Below are positions 49,918 through 58,560 of a DNA stretch of 64,000 bases, in pieces. The number at the start of each line of letters is the position of its first letter. The stretch's first letter is position 1. The translations under genes were made by a program, and so were the position numbers. Below the pieces are notes generated by a model, which saw only the letters and a program-made list of their open reading frames with translations, was not told where the DNA came from and did not search any database. This DNA comes from Pseudalkalibacillus sp051842935 (lineage in GTDB: Bacteria; Bacillota; Bacilli; Bacillales; Fictibacillaceae), in NCBI RefSeq assembly GCF_051842935.1, contig NZ_JBPXRR010000004.1, positions 1 through 64,000 of the forward strand, read 5' to 3'.

Positions 49918-50067
49918 TACTTGAGGTTTCTTTCCTTAAGTATTACAATTTGGAAACCTGTCTATAATGGTTATGTATGAACAATTTTGATCATTGCATA
50001 ATAATAGGTTACTGATTAGAAACACCTATTTATGGGACTATCGGTTAGATCGACGGGATCTAGCCGA
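49916..50067 (+). promoter_or_regulatory. rpoA leader with two hairpins
   Basis: The first hairpin pairs AATACTTGAGG (49916-49926) with CCTTAAGTATT (49934-49944). The second pairs TCGGTTAGATC (50041-50051) with GATCTAGCCGA (50057-50067), just before the rpoA ribosome-binding site. Neither has a T-run. TATAAT at 49963-49968 is a possible -10 box with no good -35 box. No rpsD gene lies here, unlike in the E. coli alpha operon. Confidence 0.55.
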
Positions 50068-50097
50068 GGTTCGACGTTTTGAAGGAGGGTTTGTTGA

Positions 50098-51042
50098 ATG
50101 ATTGAAATCGAAAAGCCAAGAATTGAAACGGTAGAGCTCAGTGACGATGCAACTTATGGGAAATTTGTTGTTGAACCTCTAGAGCGTGGATACGGGATTA
50201 CGTTAGGCAACTCCTTACGTCGTATTTTGTTGTCTTCCCTTCCAGGGGCGGCAGTAACCTCTGTTCAAATCAACGGAGTGTTGCATGAATTTTCGACCAT
50301 TGATGGTGTCGTAGAAGATGTAACGACAGTCATCTTAAGCTTGAAAAAGCTTGCGTTGAAGATTTACTCTGAAGAAGAGAAGACCCTTGAGATCGACGTT
50401 CAAGGTGATGGTGTCGTAACAGCTGCAGATATTACACACGATAGTGATGTCGAAGTGTTGAACCCTGACCTTCATATTGCTACGTTGTCGAAAGATGCAC
50501 ATCTTCAAATGAAGATTACGGCAGTACGCGGTCGAGGATATGTACCTGCGGAAGGAAACAAAACAGAAGAGCAAGCGATCGGTGTCATTCCGATTGACTC
50601 CATCTTCACACCAGTTTCCCGCGTTAACTATCAGGTTGAAAACACCCGTATCGGCCAAGTCACAAACTATGACAAACTAACCCTCGATGTCTGGACAGAC
50701 GGTAGCATTCGACCTGAAGAAGCTGTTTCGCTTGGAGCTAAAATCGTAACGGAACACTTGAACATTTTCGTAGGATTGACAGATCAAGCTCAAAAAGCTG
50801 AAATCATGGTTGAAAAAGAAGAAGACCAAAAAGAGAAAGTACTCGAAATGACGATTGAGGAACTCGATCTTTCGGTTCGCTCTTACAACTGTCTGAAGCG
50901 CGCAGGCATCAATACGGTTCAAGAGCTTACTCAAAAGTCTGAAGAAGACATGATGAAAGTTCGTAACCTCGGTAAGAAGTCATTAGAAGAAGTCCAGGAG
51001 AAGTTAGAAGAGCTTGGACTTGGTTTACGTAACGAAGAATAA
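50098..51042 (+). CDS. rpoA: RNA polymerase alpha subunit
   Basis: The 314-residue subunit nucleates polymerase assembly. The N-terminal domain has EPLERGYGITLGNSLRRILLSSLPG (near 28-52). After a short acidic linker, the C-terminal domain (about 250-310) contacts upstream promoter DNA and activators, with LDLSVRSYNCLKRAGI and VRNLGKKSLEEV. GAAGGAGGGTT precedes the ATG. Confidence 0.97.
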   Translation: MIEIEKPRIETVELSDDATYGKFVVEPLERGYGITLGNSLRRILLSSLPGAAVTSVQINGVLHEFSTIDGVVEDVTTVILSLKKLALKIYSEEEKTLEIDVQGDGVVTAADITHDSDVEVLNPDLHIATLSKDAHLQMKITAVRGRGYVPAEGNKTEEQAIGVIPIDSIFTPVSRVNYQVENTRIGQVTNYDKLTLDVWTDGSIRPEEAVSLGAKIVTEHLNIFVGLTDQAQKAEIMVEKEEDQKEKVLEMTIEELDLSVRSYNCLKRAGINTVQELTQKSEEDMMKVRNLGKKSLEEVQEKLEELGLGLRNEE

Positions 51043-51085
51043 GAACGTAGAGATATAAGAATAACAAAAGAAGGAGGGACCTCTC

Positions 51086-51448
51086 ATGGCTTATCAAAAG
51101 TTAGGTCGTGTTTCAGCAGCACGAAAAGCTTTACTCCGTGATCTAGCAACAGACCTTATCATCAACGAACGCATCGAAACTACTGAAGCTAAAGCGAAAG
51201 AGCTTCGTTCAGTCGTTGAAAAGATGATTACACTTGGCAAACGTGGTGATCTTCACGCTCGTCGTCAAGCTGCTGCATTCGTACGTAATGAAGTAGCGAA
51301 CGAAGAGTCTGGTGAAGGTGCTATCCAGAAGTTGTTCACTGACATCGCTTCTCGTTATGAAGAGCGCCAAGGTGGTTATACTCGTATTCAGAAGATTGGT
51401 CCTCGCCGCGGCGATGGTGCACCAATGGTTATTATTGAACTTGTTTAA
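51086..51448 (+). CDS. rplQ: Ribosomal protein L17
   Basis: The 120-residue tunnel-exit protein begins MAYQKLGRVSAARKALLRDL and ends GDGAPMVIIELV, both typical. AGAAGGAGGGAC precedes the ATG. It ends the long ribosomal run, and a terminator follows. Confidence 0.97.
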   Translation: MAYQKLGRVSAARKALLRDLATDLIINERIETTEAKAKELRSVVEKMITLGKRGDLHARRQAAAFVRNEVANEESGEGAIQKLFTDIASRYEERQGGYTRIQKIGPRRGDGAPMVIIELV

Positions 51449-51481
51449 TCAACAACAAATTCATGTGCAATAACATCGACG

Positions 51482-51532
51482 AAAAGGGCGGGACAGAATC
51501 TACTTATGATACTGCTTCTATGCCCTTTTTTT
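51482..51532 (+). terminator. Terminator after rplQ
   Basis: AAAAGGGC (51482-51489) pairs with GCCCTTTT (51522-51529) across a long loop, followed by further T. A second inverted repeat, GGCATTC/GAATGCC, lies near 51591-51634. Confidence 0.65.
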
Positions 51533-51675
51533 CGTACCTTTAAAACATTGAACGAAAAGGTTCGAAAGCGACAAAAGTTCCATTCCGGTCGGCATTCCCT
51601 TGCGAAGGCAATGGTGAATGCCTTATTTTCTTTAAGAAAAGCGTATGCGACTAGGAATTGAAGCTTAACAAGCTT

Positions 51676-51823
51676 GTTGATTTCTAACGAAATTCACGAC
51701 ACTCCTGCGGGAATAGCGAGCCAGGCGAGACCCCACAGCGAACATGGAACAACGGAGCTCCTCGGTGAGCGAGGAGGCTCGCGGTTCGTCCGCGGAAAGG
51801 GAGTGTATTTCGAAGAAATCAAT
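51676..51823 (+). repeat. Interspersed element with inverted ends, second complete copy (148 bp)
   Basis: The left end GTTGATTTCTAACGAAATTC and right end GTATTTCGAAGAAATCAAT are imperfect inverted repeats. The inside contains CACTCCTGCGGGAATAGCGAG, CCAGGCGAGACCCCACAGCG and GAGGAGGCTCGCGGTTCGTC, a pattern widespread as intergenic repeats in Bacillus-like genomes. The right half matches 18431-18577 and 979-1069, while the middle is a different variant. It fills most of the rplQ-ecfA1 gap; no promoter for ecfA1 could be picked out. Confidence 0.75.
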
Positions 51824-51882
51824 GTTTTTGTTAGAGATGAGTGGAGATGTGTCTGGGGCAGGCACAGAGGAGGATTTAGAAA

Positions 51883-52722
51883 ATGAAGGATTTGATTCAG
51901 GCTCAAGGTGTGTCCTTTCGATACGATGCAGACGGTCCGTATCGTTTGAAAGACATCGACTTGACGATTCAAAAAGGGGAATGGTTGTCCATCGTGGGCC
52001 ATAACGGGTCCGGGAAGAGTACATTAGCGAAGCATCTGAACGGGTTATTAACGCCTGTAGAAGGATCTGTAGCTGTGAATGAAAAGACAACCGACCAGGA
52101 AGAAAACCTATGGGAGATCCGATCTCAGGTCGGCATGGTATTCCAAAATCCGGACAACCAGTTTGTCGGCACGACAGTCATGGATGACGTGGCTTTTGGA
52201 TTGGAAAACAACGGTGTTCCTCGAGAAGAGATGGTTGATCGAATTGAAGAAGCACTATCAAAAGTTCAAATGACCGGCTTTGAACAGAAGGAGCCTCATC
52301 AGTTGTCTGGCGGGCAAAAGCAACGTGTCGCCATAGCTGGTGTTTTGGCACAGAAGCCATCGGTCATCGTTTTGGATGAAGCTACGAGCATGCTTGATCC
52401 AAAAGGTCGAAAAGAAGTGCATGACACGATTCGAGAATTGAACAAAGAAGACGGAATTACGGTCATCGCAATTACGCATGATCTAGAAGAAGCCATCCAG
52501 TCGGACCGCATCATCGTGATGAAGCAAGGTGAAATCGTCGCTGAAGGAGCACCGAGAGAGGTTTTCCAAAAAACAGAGGTATTGTTGGATGCTGGACTCG
52601 AGCTGCCGTTTTCGCTGAAGATCCGTGAATTGTTGGCAGAGAAGGGTATTGAATTACCGACGGCAACCTTAACACAAACAGAATTGGTGGATGCATTATG
52701 GAACTATCGACAAAGCAGTTAG
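51883..52722 (+). CDS. ecfA1: EcfA1, ECF transporter ATPase
   Basis: The 279-residue ABC ATPase powers group II ECF vitamin and metal transporters, sharing one energy module among several substrate-binding S proteins. Walker A GHNGSGKST (near 39-47), Q-loop FQNPDNQFVG, signature LSGGQKQRVAIAG (near 145) and Walker B VIVLDEATSMLDP are present. The S component is encoded elsewhere. AGGAGGATTTA precedes the ATG. It overlaps ecfA2 by 25 bases. Confidence 0.95.
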   Translation: MKDLIQAQGVSFRYDADGPYRLKDIDLTIQKGEWLSIVGHNGSGKSTLAKHLNGLLTPVEGSVAVNEKTTDQEENLWEIRSQVGMVFQNPDNQFVGTTVMDDVAFGLENNGVPREEMVDRIEEALSKVQMTGFEQKEPHQLSGGQKQRVAIAGVLAQKPSVIVLDEATSMLDPKGRKEVHDTIRELNKEDGITVIAITHDLEEAIQSDRIIVMKQGEIVAEGAPREVFQKTEVLLDAGLELPFSLKIRELLAEKGIELPTATLTQTELVDALWNYRQSS

Positions 52723-53564
52723 CACATGTGTATAGCGAAGGTACACCGAAAGAGCATCGAGCGATTCATGATGTGTCCATTGATGTACCACCAGGGAGCT
52801 TTTATGCGATCATCGGACATACGGGGTCTGGTAAGTCAACCTTCATTCAGCACCTGAACGGGTTGTTGAAGCCCACCTCTGGATCTGTCCATATCGGAAA
52901 TACGACCATTAAAGCGGATGAAAAACCAAAGAGATTGAAGGAAGTTCGTAAACGAGTCGGTATGGTATTCCAATACCCGGAACATCAACTTTTCGAGGAA
53001 ACGATCGAAAAGGATATCTGCTTCGGTCCTCGTAACTTCGGAGTAAGTGAGAAGGAAGCGAAAAGAAGAGCGAAAGAAACGCTGCGACTTGTCGGTTTGG
53101 ATGAAGAATACCTTGAACGATCTCCATTTGAACTGAGTGGAGGGCAAATGCGCCGTGTTGCGATTGCGGGTGTACTTGCGATGAACCCAGAGGTGCTGAT
53201 ACTAGATGAGCCGACAGCAGGGCTTGATCCAAGTGGACAACGAGAGATGATGGATCTGTTCATTTCTTTGCAAAAAGAAAAGGAGATTACAATCATTCTG
53301 GTTACGCACAGTATGGAAGATGCGGCCCGATATGCGGATCGAATCTTTGTCATGGCAGATGGAACCTTGTATCTTGAAGGGACTCCAGATCAAATCTTTC
53401 GTCAGGAAGACAAGCTGAGCGATGTCGGTCTTGATATTCCGGAGTCGACCCGATTCATCAAAGCGGTACAGGAGCGCTTCGGCACGACACTCGAGGCAGG
53501 TTATACCATGGAGGATGCAGTTGAGCTAGTTGACCAACTGTTGAAAGTGAGGTCATCAACATGA
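52698..53564 (+). CDS. ecfA2: EcfA2, ECF transporter ATPase
   Basis: The 288-residue second ATPase pairs with EcfA1. Walker A GHTGSGKST (near 38), signature LSGGQMRRVAIAG (near 146) and Walker B VLILDEPTAGLDP are present. It starts inside the end of ecfA1 and overlaps ecfT by four bases, so the three are made in a fixed ratio. Confidence 0.95.
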   Translation: MELSTKQLAHVYSEGTPKEHRAIHDVSIDVPPGSFYAIIGHTGSGKSTFIQHLNGLLKPTSGSVHIGNTTIKADEKPKRLKEVRKRVGMVFQYPEHQLFEETIEKDICFGPRNFGVSEKEAKRRAKETLRLVGLDEEYLERSPFELSGGQMRRVAIAGVLAMNPEVLILDEPTAGLDPSGQREMMDLFISLQKEKEITIILVTHSMEDAARYADRIFVMADGTLYLEGTPDQIFRQEDKLSDVGLDIPESTRFIKAVQERFGTTLEAGYTMEDAVELVDQLLKVRSST

Positions 53565-54358
53565 TGGATAATATCATCATTGGGCAATACATCCCAGGAA
53601 AATCTCCTATTCACCGGATGGATCCACGAGCTAAGCTCATAGCAGTCTTTTTCTACGTCATCATCGTCTTTCTTGCGAACAATTGGATCAGTTATGGTGT
53701 GCTTGGTGTTTTCACGATTGGGACAGCATTATTATCTCGTGTACCGATTTCTTATATGATCAAAGGCTTAAAGCCGATTTTGTGGATCATTCTTTTTACG
53801 ATGATCCTGCATTTGTTCATGACGAAAGAGGGACCAGTCTTATATGATCTGGGATGGACGACCATCCATGAAGGCGGCGTCGTACAAGGTGTTTTCATTG
53901 CTTTAAGGCTATTATTCTTGATCATTCTTACTTCGTTATTGACGTTGACGACGACGCCGATCGATATTACAGATGGGATTGAAAGTGTCCTGGCACCATT
54001 GAAAAAAGTGAAGTTCCCTGTTCATGAGTTCGCCTTGATGATGTCGATCTCACTGCGCTTCATCCCGACGCTACTGCAGGAAACGGAGAAGATCATGAAA
54101 GCCCAGACGGCTCGAGGCGCAGAGTTTTCTAGTGGACCGATCAAAGAGAGGGTCAAAGCCTTTGTCCCGCTTCTCGTTCCTTTGTTCGTCAGTGCGTTCA
54201 AACGTGCTGAAGATTTGGCGCTCGCGATGGAAGCGAGAGGTTACCGAGGCGGAGAGGGCAGAACGAAGCTTCGGCTTTTACAATGGCAAGGGCTTGATAC
54301 GTTGGGTCTTGTCGGTGTCGGCTTATTGATTGTTCTTTTATTCATATTAAGGTCTTAG
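53561..54358 (+). CDS. ecfT: EcfT, ECF transporter membrane coupling protein
   Basis: The 265-residue membrane protein has about five to six membrane segments and two cytoplasmic coupling motifs of the A-R-G type, AQTARGAEF (near 182) and AMEARGYRG (near 222), which touch the two ATPases. The first ATG (53561) overlaps the ecfA2 stop; the next codon is also ATG. Confidence 0.95.
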   Translation: MMDNIIIGQYIPGKSPIHRMDPRAKLIAVFFYVIIVFLANNWISYGVLGVFTIGTALLSRVPISYMIKGLKPILWIILFTMILHLFMTKEGPVLYDLGWTTIHEGGVVQGVFIALRLLFLIILTSLLTLTTTPIDITDGIESVLAPLKKVKFPVHEFALMMSISLRFIPTLLQETEKIMKAQTARGAEFSSGPIKERVKAFVPLLVPLFVSAFKRAEDLALAMEARGYRGGEGRTKLRLLQWQGLDTLGLVGVGLLIVLLFILRS

Positions 54359-54370
54359 AAGGTGAGCACA

Positions 54371-55120
54371 TTGAAACGGATGAGCGGCATACTCAGTTAT
54401 GATGGAACAGCATTCTCCGGTTATCAAGTCCAACCGGACCAGCGGACGGTACAGGGGACGTTGGATAAAGTCCTTCAACAGATGCATAAAGGGGAAGCGG
54501 TCAAAACGACTGCTTCAGGACGGACGGATACAGGCGTGCATGCCGTCGGTCAGGTGTTCCATTTTGATACGCCGTTAACGATTGCACCGGATGCATGGAA
54601 GAGAGCATTGAATACGTTACTGCCTGATGATATTCGACTTGTATCTATGAAAGAGGTAGAACCGGAATTCCACGCACGTTTTGATGTGGTGGCAAAGGAA
54701 TACCGGTATCGGATCCTGAGGTCAGAAGATGGAGATGTGTTCAAACGCCATCATACGTACCATTTTCCGTATGAGATCGATGTGGAGCGGATGCGTGAAG
54801 CAGCTTTGTTTTTATTAGGAGAGCATGACTTTACGTCCTTTTGTTCTGCAAAAACGGAGGTCGTTGATAAAGTACGGATTGTCCACCGGTTGGAAATTAA
54901 AGAGACAGACGACGAGCTCGTCGTATCGATAGAGGGGAACGGGTTTCTGTACAATATGGTGCGGATTATCGTCGGGACCTTGCTGGAGATTGGATCATGT
55001 AAAAAGAGCCCTGAGGATGTCCCTGAAATGCTCGCAGCGAAGGACCGTGACGTAGCTGGGAAAACCGCACCGGGTCATGGATTGTATCTATGGAAAGTAC
55101 GTTATGTGAATGATGAATAA
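54371..55120 (+). CDS. truA: TruA, tRNA pseudouridine synthase
   Basis: The 249-residue enzyme makes pseudouridine at positions 38-40 of tRNA anticodon arms. The catalytic Asp lies in SGRTDTGVHA (near residue 53). HDFTSFC and GFLYNMVRIIVGTLLEIG are conserved. TTG at 54371 is chosen because AAGGTGAG lies just upstream; GTG at 54362 would sit within it, and ATG at 54380 is also possible. Confidence 0.93.
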   Translation: MKRMSGILSYDGTAFSGYQVQPDQRTVQGTLDKVLQQMHKGEAVKTTASGRTDTGVHAVGQVFHFDTPLTIAPDAWKRALNTLLPDDIRLVSMKEVEPEFHARFDVVAKEYRYRILRSEDGDVFKRHHTYHFPYEIDVERMREAALFLLGEHDFTSFCSAKTEVVDKVRIVHRLEIKETDDELVVSIEGNGFLYNMVRIIVGTLLEIGSCKKSPEDVPEMLAAKDRDVAGKTAPGHGLYLWKVRYVNDE

Positions 55121-55146
55121 AATCAGACAAAATGATAGAGACACAC

Positions 55147-55175
55147 TTGACATCGTTGTCTATTTATTATAAGAT
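55147..55175 (+). promoter_or_regulatory. Promoter of rplM-rpsI
   Basis: TTGACA (55147-55152) and TAAGAT (55170-55175) are 17 bases apart. The leader of about 115 bases, containing AGCCCCGGATGAAGGAAATC (from 55202), lies where other Bacillus species carry an L13 leader; a match is plausible but not certain. Confidence 0.7.
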
Positions 55176-55294
55176 ATTCTTTGGTATTTCTGAAATCCAC
55201 TAGCCCCGGATGAAGGAAATCGTCGAATTTTGAAAATCACGAATCGTAATCAAATAGATTGATTTGTAAGTGAACGAAACAGGAGGGAAATAAA

Positions 55295-55729
55295 TTGCGT
55301 ACCTATATGGCAAAGCCTAAAGAAGTAGAACGTAAATGGTATGTGGTAGACGCTGCTGGTAAAACTCTAGGTCGTCTTTCAAGTGAAGTTGCTTCTATCC
55401 TTCGTGGTAAGCACAAGCCAACTTACACACCACATGTTGATACTGGTGATCATGTAATTCTATTGAACGCTAGCAAAATTGAATTGACTGGGAAGAAAAT
55501 GTCTGACAAGATGTATCACCGTCACACAGGACACCCAGGCGGACTTCGCTCAAGAACAGCTCAGGAAATGCGTGACACGCGTCCTGAACAAATGCTCGAA
55601 ATCGCGATTAAAGGAATGCTTCCTAAGAACAGCCTTGGTCGTAAGATGGGCAAGAAGCTTCATGTGTATGCTGGTAACGAACATCCACATCAAGCACAAA
55701 ATCCTGAAAACTACGAACTACGCGGATAA
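55295..55729 (+). CDS. rplM: Ribosomal protein L13
   Basis: The 144-residue early-assembly 50S protein includes KWYVVDAAGKTLGRLSSEVA and HPGGLRSRTA. TTG at 55295 follows CAGGAGGGAAA; the first ATG (55307) would lose conserved residues and is further from that site. Confidence 0.96.
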   Translation: MRTYMAKPKEVERKWYVVDAAGKTLGRLSSEVASILRGKHKPTYTPHVDTGDHVILLNASKIELTGKKMSDKMYHRHTGHPGGLRSRTAQEMRDTRPEQMLEIAIKGMLPKNSLGRKMGKKLHVYAGNEHPHQAQNPENYELRG

Positions 55730-55748
55730 ATTATAAGGAGGGTTTAAC

Positions 55749-56141
55749 TTGGCTCAAGTACAATATTACGGAACCGGCCGTCGTAAGCATTCTGTTGCTC
55801 GTGTACGCCTTGTACCTGGTGATGGACGTTTCATGGTAAACGGTCGCGAACTTGACGAATTTTTCGGACTTGAAACATTGAAAGTTATTTCAAAACAGCC
55901 GTTAGTAGAAACGGAAACAGAAGGAAAGTACGATGTACTTGTTAACGTTGATGGCGGTGGATACACTGGTCAAGCTGGTGCAATCCGTCACGGTGTTGCT
56001 CGTGCACTTCTAGAAGTAGATCCTGAGTTCCGTACAACACTTAAGCGTGCTGGATTCCTAACTCGTGACGCACGTATGAAAGAGCGTAAGAAGTACGGAC
56101 TTAAAGGCGCTCGTCGTGCACCACAATTCTCAAAGCGTTAA
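55749..56141 (+). CDS. rpsI: Ribosomal protein S9
   Basis: The 130-residue protein's C-terminal tail, ending KGARRAPQFSKR, reaches P-site tRNA. YYGTGRRKHSVARVRL and GGGYTGQAGAIRHGVARAL are typical. TTG at 55749 follows AAGGAGGGTT. Confidence 0.97.
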   Translation: MAQVQYYGTGRRKHSVARVRLVPGDGRFMVNGRELDEFFGLETLKVISKQPLVETETEGKYDVLVNVDGGGYTGQAGAIRHGVARALLEVDPEFRTTLKRAGFLTRDARMKERKKYGLKGARRAPQFSKR

Positions 56142-56159
56142 TTTCATTTATCGCATACA

Positions 56160-56193
56160 AGACTCTCAACCATTATGGTTGGGGGTCTTTTTT
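56160..56193 (+). terminator. Terminator after rpsI
   Basis: GACTCTCAACC-ATTAT-GGTTGGGGGTC, with some G-U pairs, is followed by six T. Confidence 0.88.
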
Positions 56194-56233
56194 GTTTGTT
56201 TAAGGGTGTTATCGTAAACTTTGCTGCTCTTGA

Positions 56234-56370
56234 AAGTATTTGATTTCCGTTTCAGGTACTCGCTTTCCGCGGGGCGTTCGGTGAGCCCACTCACTTGCAC
56301 AGGATGTGCTGGCTTCGACGTTCACCACAGGACGTGGTGGGTCTTAGTCGAAGATCCTTTTAAAAATTGA
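56234..56370 (-). repeat. Interspersed palindromic repeat, inverted copy
   Basis: Read on the minus strand it gives AAAAGGATCTTCGACTAAGA, CACGTCCTGTGGTGAACGTC, GAAGCCAGCACATCCTGTGC and CCGCGGAAAGCGAGTACC. These match the blocks of the copies at 541-611 and 18431-18577. One inverted end is present in altered form (TTTGATTTCCGTTTC at 56239-56253); the other is missing. Confidence 0.72.
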
Positions 56371-56510
56371 ATGGTCTCACCTGTCCCGCTGATCCCGCTG
56401 GAGTCTCGCACCTTGCTCTCCAATCAAATGGCACAAGCTGTTTTTTACAAGAATGGTTCAAAAGCAACAATCCTTAAGAAATTAAAAAGAGCATTGTTAA
56501 AGACATCTGT

Positions 56511-56617
56511 GTACCAGGTACGACAATTTCAGCCTTGCGGCACAAGCGGTTTGAATTGGTGCCAGGTACCGTTTGAAACACCTTGTAGCACAAGGGTTCC
56601 AAAACAGTACCTGGTAC
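56511..56617. repeat. Palindrome array A (left of the MFS/TetR pair)
   Basis: Three related palindromes lie at fixed distances: GTACCAGGTAC (56511), GGTGCCAGGTACC (56558) and GTACCTGGTAC (56607). Short CTTG...CAAG hairpins lie between them. The same three sites recur with the same 47- and 49-base steps at 58561-58667. No gene is seen between 56142 and 56708 apart from these repeats. Confidence 0.75.
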
Positions 56618-56634
56618 ATTTTTGAAAACTAGGG

Positions 56635-56685
56635 TTGCAAAACGACACTAGTGTCGATATAATAAACAAAAAGACATTAGTGTCG
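56635..56685 (+). promoter_or_regulatory. Promoter and twin operators of the MFS-TetR operon
   Basis: TTGCAA (56635-56640) and TATAAT (56658-56663), 17 bases apart, form the promoter. The perfect palindrome CGACACTAGTGTCG (56643-56656) fills the spacer. A near copy, AGACATTAGTGTCG (56672-56685), follows the -10 box, with centres 29 bases apart. This is the layout expected for repression by the TetR protein encoded as the second gene. Confidence 0.88.
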
Positions 56686-56707
56686 TTTTTATTTGGAGGG
56701 TTGTATA

Positions 56708-57982
56708 ATGGATGGTGGTTTAAGAAAGAACAGAGGCTTCATTACTTTGATGTGTGCTCAATTGGTTTCAAGTATCGGTGATTGGTTAAGCATTGTCGCA
56801 ATTATTACATTGGTTGGGTTGAAGTGGAACGCTTCTCCGATGGAAGTATCATTGATCATTCTTTGCCTAGCTGTACCGATGGCGCTTTTAGGTCCATTCG
56901 CGGGTACGATTGCGGATCGATTCAGCCGGAAATCACTGATGATCATATCCGACTTAGTGAGAGCCGTTTTGATTTTGGGATTGGCTTTTGCAACATCAAT
57001 CTGGATGGTTTACGTATTTTTGTTTGCCATCGGTTTTTTATCAGCTGTTTTTATACCAGCGAAGAATGGGAAGTTGAAAGAACTAGTCCCGGATTCACAT
57101 ATGAAGAGTGCAATGTCCATCACATCCATGATTGACTCAGGAACGAAAGTGTTAGGTCCTTTACTGAGTGGTTTATTGGTTACGGCGTTTGGAACACAAC
57201 CGGTCTTCTATATCGATTCAGCGACGTTCTTGATTTCCGCCATTCTTATCATCGCCCTACCAAAGACCTTGCATGATCTTGAAGGTAAACAGGAGCTGAA
57301 CGATGCAAAAGGTCCGTCGTTTAAAGATGAACTACTAGAAGGCCTGACGTTTATGAAAGGGAACCGTTATTTATTGACGGGTATGACGATTCTGGGAATC
57401 AGTCTGCTTATCTTACAGCTGTCGGATTCACAGATCATCGTATTGATCAGAGAATTGTCGGTAGCCTCGCCTGATCTATTCGGATTGATTGTCTCCTCAG
57501 CAGGGGTCGGCATGTTCATAACAGGGTTCATTTTATCTAAAAAAACAGAGTATAATGCGCTGATTTTAATGTTGGCTGGTGTTTGTGGGATCGGTTTTAG
57601 TTTTGGTATGATGGCATTATTGACTGGTGTGGACTTGAGCTTATCCATCATATGGGGACCGATCTTGGGAGTATTTGCAGGATTGACGGCTGGGTTGGTA
57701 TTCATACCATTCCAGGCAGCCGTGCAAACGGACACTCCAGTCCATATGACGGGAAGAGTGTTTGGAGTCATCAATAGTGTGACGACAACAGCAACGATTG
57801 TCGGACCGCTGCTGGGAGGGTGGCTTTCGACGGTCATCGGTGTCATACCGACGTTCATCATTACAAGTTCACTTTTGATGATCATTTCTGTTTTAGGTTT
57901 CATATTCAAAAGTACGATAGAGCGGGGGAAGATCAATGTCTCCGAAAGTCAGCAAGGAACACAAGGAGCAACGTCGAGCTAA
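56708..57982 (+). CDS. MFS efflux transporter
   Basis: The 424-residue protein has about 12 membrane segments and the MFS motif A-like GTIADRFSRKSLMIISD (near 65). It belongs to the MFS_3 group, which includes macrolide exporters such as MefA and the siderophore exporter EntS; the substrate here is unknown. ATG at 56708 follows TTTGGAGGGTTG. It overlaps the tetR gene by 47 bases, and the operator-bearing promoter suggests drug- or metabolite-induced expression. This pair is not part of the conserved gene order around it and may have been acquired. Confidence 0.88.
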   Translation: MDGGLRKNRGFITLMCAQLVSSIGDWLSIVAIITLVGLKWNASPMEVSLIILCLAVPMALLGPFAGTIADRFSRKSLMIISDLVRAVLILGLAFATSIWMVYVFLFAIGFLSAVFIPAKNGKLKELVPDSHMKSAMSITSMIDSGTKVLGPLLSGLLVTAFGTQPVFYIDSATFLISAILIIALPKTLHDLEGKQELNDAKGPSFKDELLEGLTFMKGNRYLLTGMTILGISLLILQLSDSQIIVLIRELSVASPDLFGLIVSSAGVGMFITGFILSKKTEYNALILMLAGVCGIGFSFGMMALLTGVDLSLSIIWGPILGVFAGLTAGLVFIPFQAAVQTDTPVHMTGRVFGVINSVTTTATIVGPLLGGWLSTVIGVIPTFIITSSLLMIISVLGFIFKSTIERGKINVSESQQGTQGATSS

Positions 57983-58556
57983 TATCTTGGAAGCAGCTAA
58001 GGACGTTTTTATTGAGCATGGTTACGAACAGACAACGATGAAACATATCATGGATGCAGCCAATGTGAGCCGTGGCGGTCTGTATCAGTACTTCACAAAT
58101 AAAGAAGATGTGTTTGAATCACTTCTTGAAGAAATGTTGGGTGATTCGGTAGAGAAGGCAAAAAAACTTCTTGCCGAAAAAGGTTTATCTCACTGGGAGT
58201 TACTACTGACTTGCTTGTTTGGCGAAGACCGAACACCTAATAATAAGATGCATCCCATTTCTGCGACGAGCTTGGAGTTTTTTATAACAGGACGAAAAGA
58301 TACCAGGAGAAGAGAGTACGGCAAAATGCGCTATTATAACGGAGTGAAGCTCTTTGCAGATATTATCGACGAAGGGAAGGATTGTGGTGAATTTACTACT
58401 TCTTTCGAAAGTGAAACCATCGCTCGGACGATCATTTCATATACAGATGGTCTAGCTGTGGATTACGCGATGCTGCCTTCTGAAGATGTGAAATTACGCG
58501 AACAATCCGAAGTGTTTATCGAATATCTCAAAGCGATCTTAGGTGTAAAGCAATGA
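57936..58556 (+). CDS. TetR family transcriptional repressor
   Basis: The 206-residue protein has a typical N-terminal helix-turn-helix (ILEAAKDVFIEHGYEQTTMK, then IMDAANVSRGGLYQYFTNKE, about 14-55) and a variable ligand-binding C-terminal domain. GCGGGGGAAGATCA precedes the ATG. As the second gene of the operon it probably represses its own promoter through the twin CGACACTAGTGTCG-type sites. The inducer is unknown. Confidence 0.9.
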   Translation: MSPKVSKEHKEQRRANILEAAKDVFIEHGYEQTTMKHIMDAANVSRGGLYQYFTNKEDVFESLLEEMLGDSVEKAKKLLAEKGLSHWELLLTCLFGEDRTPNNKMHPISATSLEFFITGRKDTRRREYGKMRYYNGVKLFADIIDEGKDCGEFTTSFESETIARTIISYTDGLAVDYAMLPSEDVKLREQSEVFIEYLKAILGVKQ

Positions 58557-58560
58557 ACGC

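Noticed and set aside
51674..52004. Open frames of 70-86 codons across the rplQ-ecfA1 gap
   Set aside because: They lie in the 148-bp element and overlap ecfA1 in another frame; they reflect the GC-rich repeat.
56371..56625. 84-codon open frame before the MFS gene
   Set aside because: It covers palindrome array A and has no ribosome-binding site; the translation is repeat-derived.
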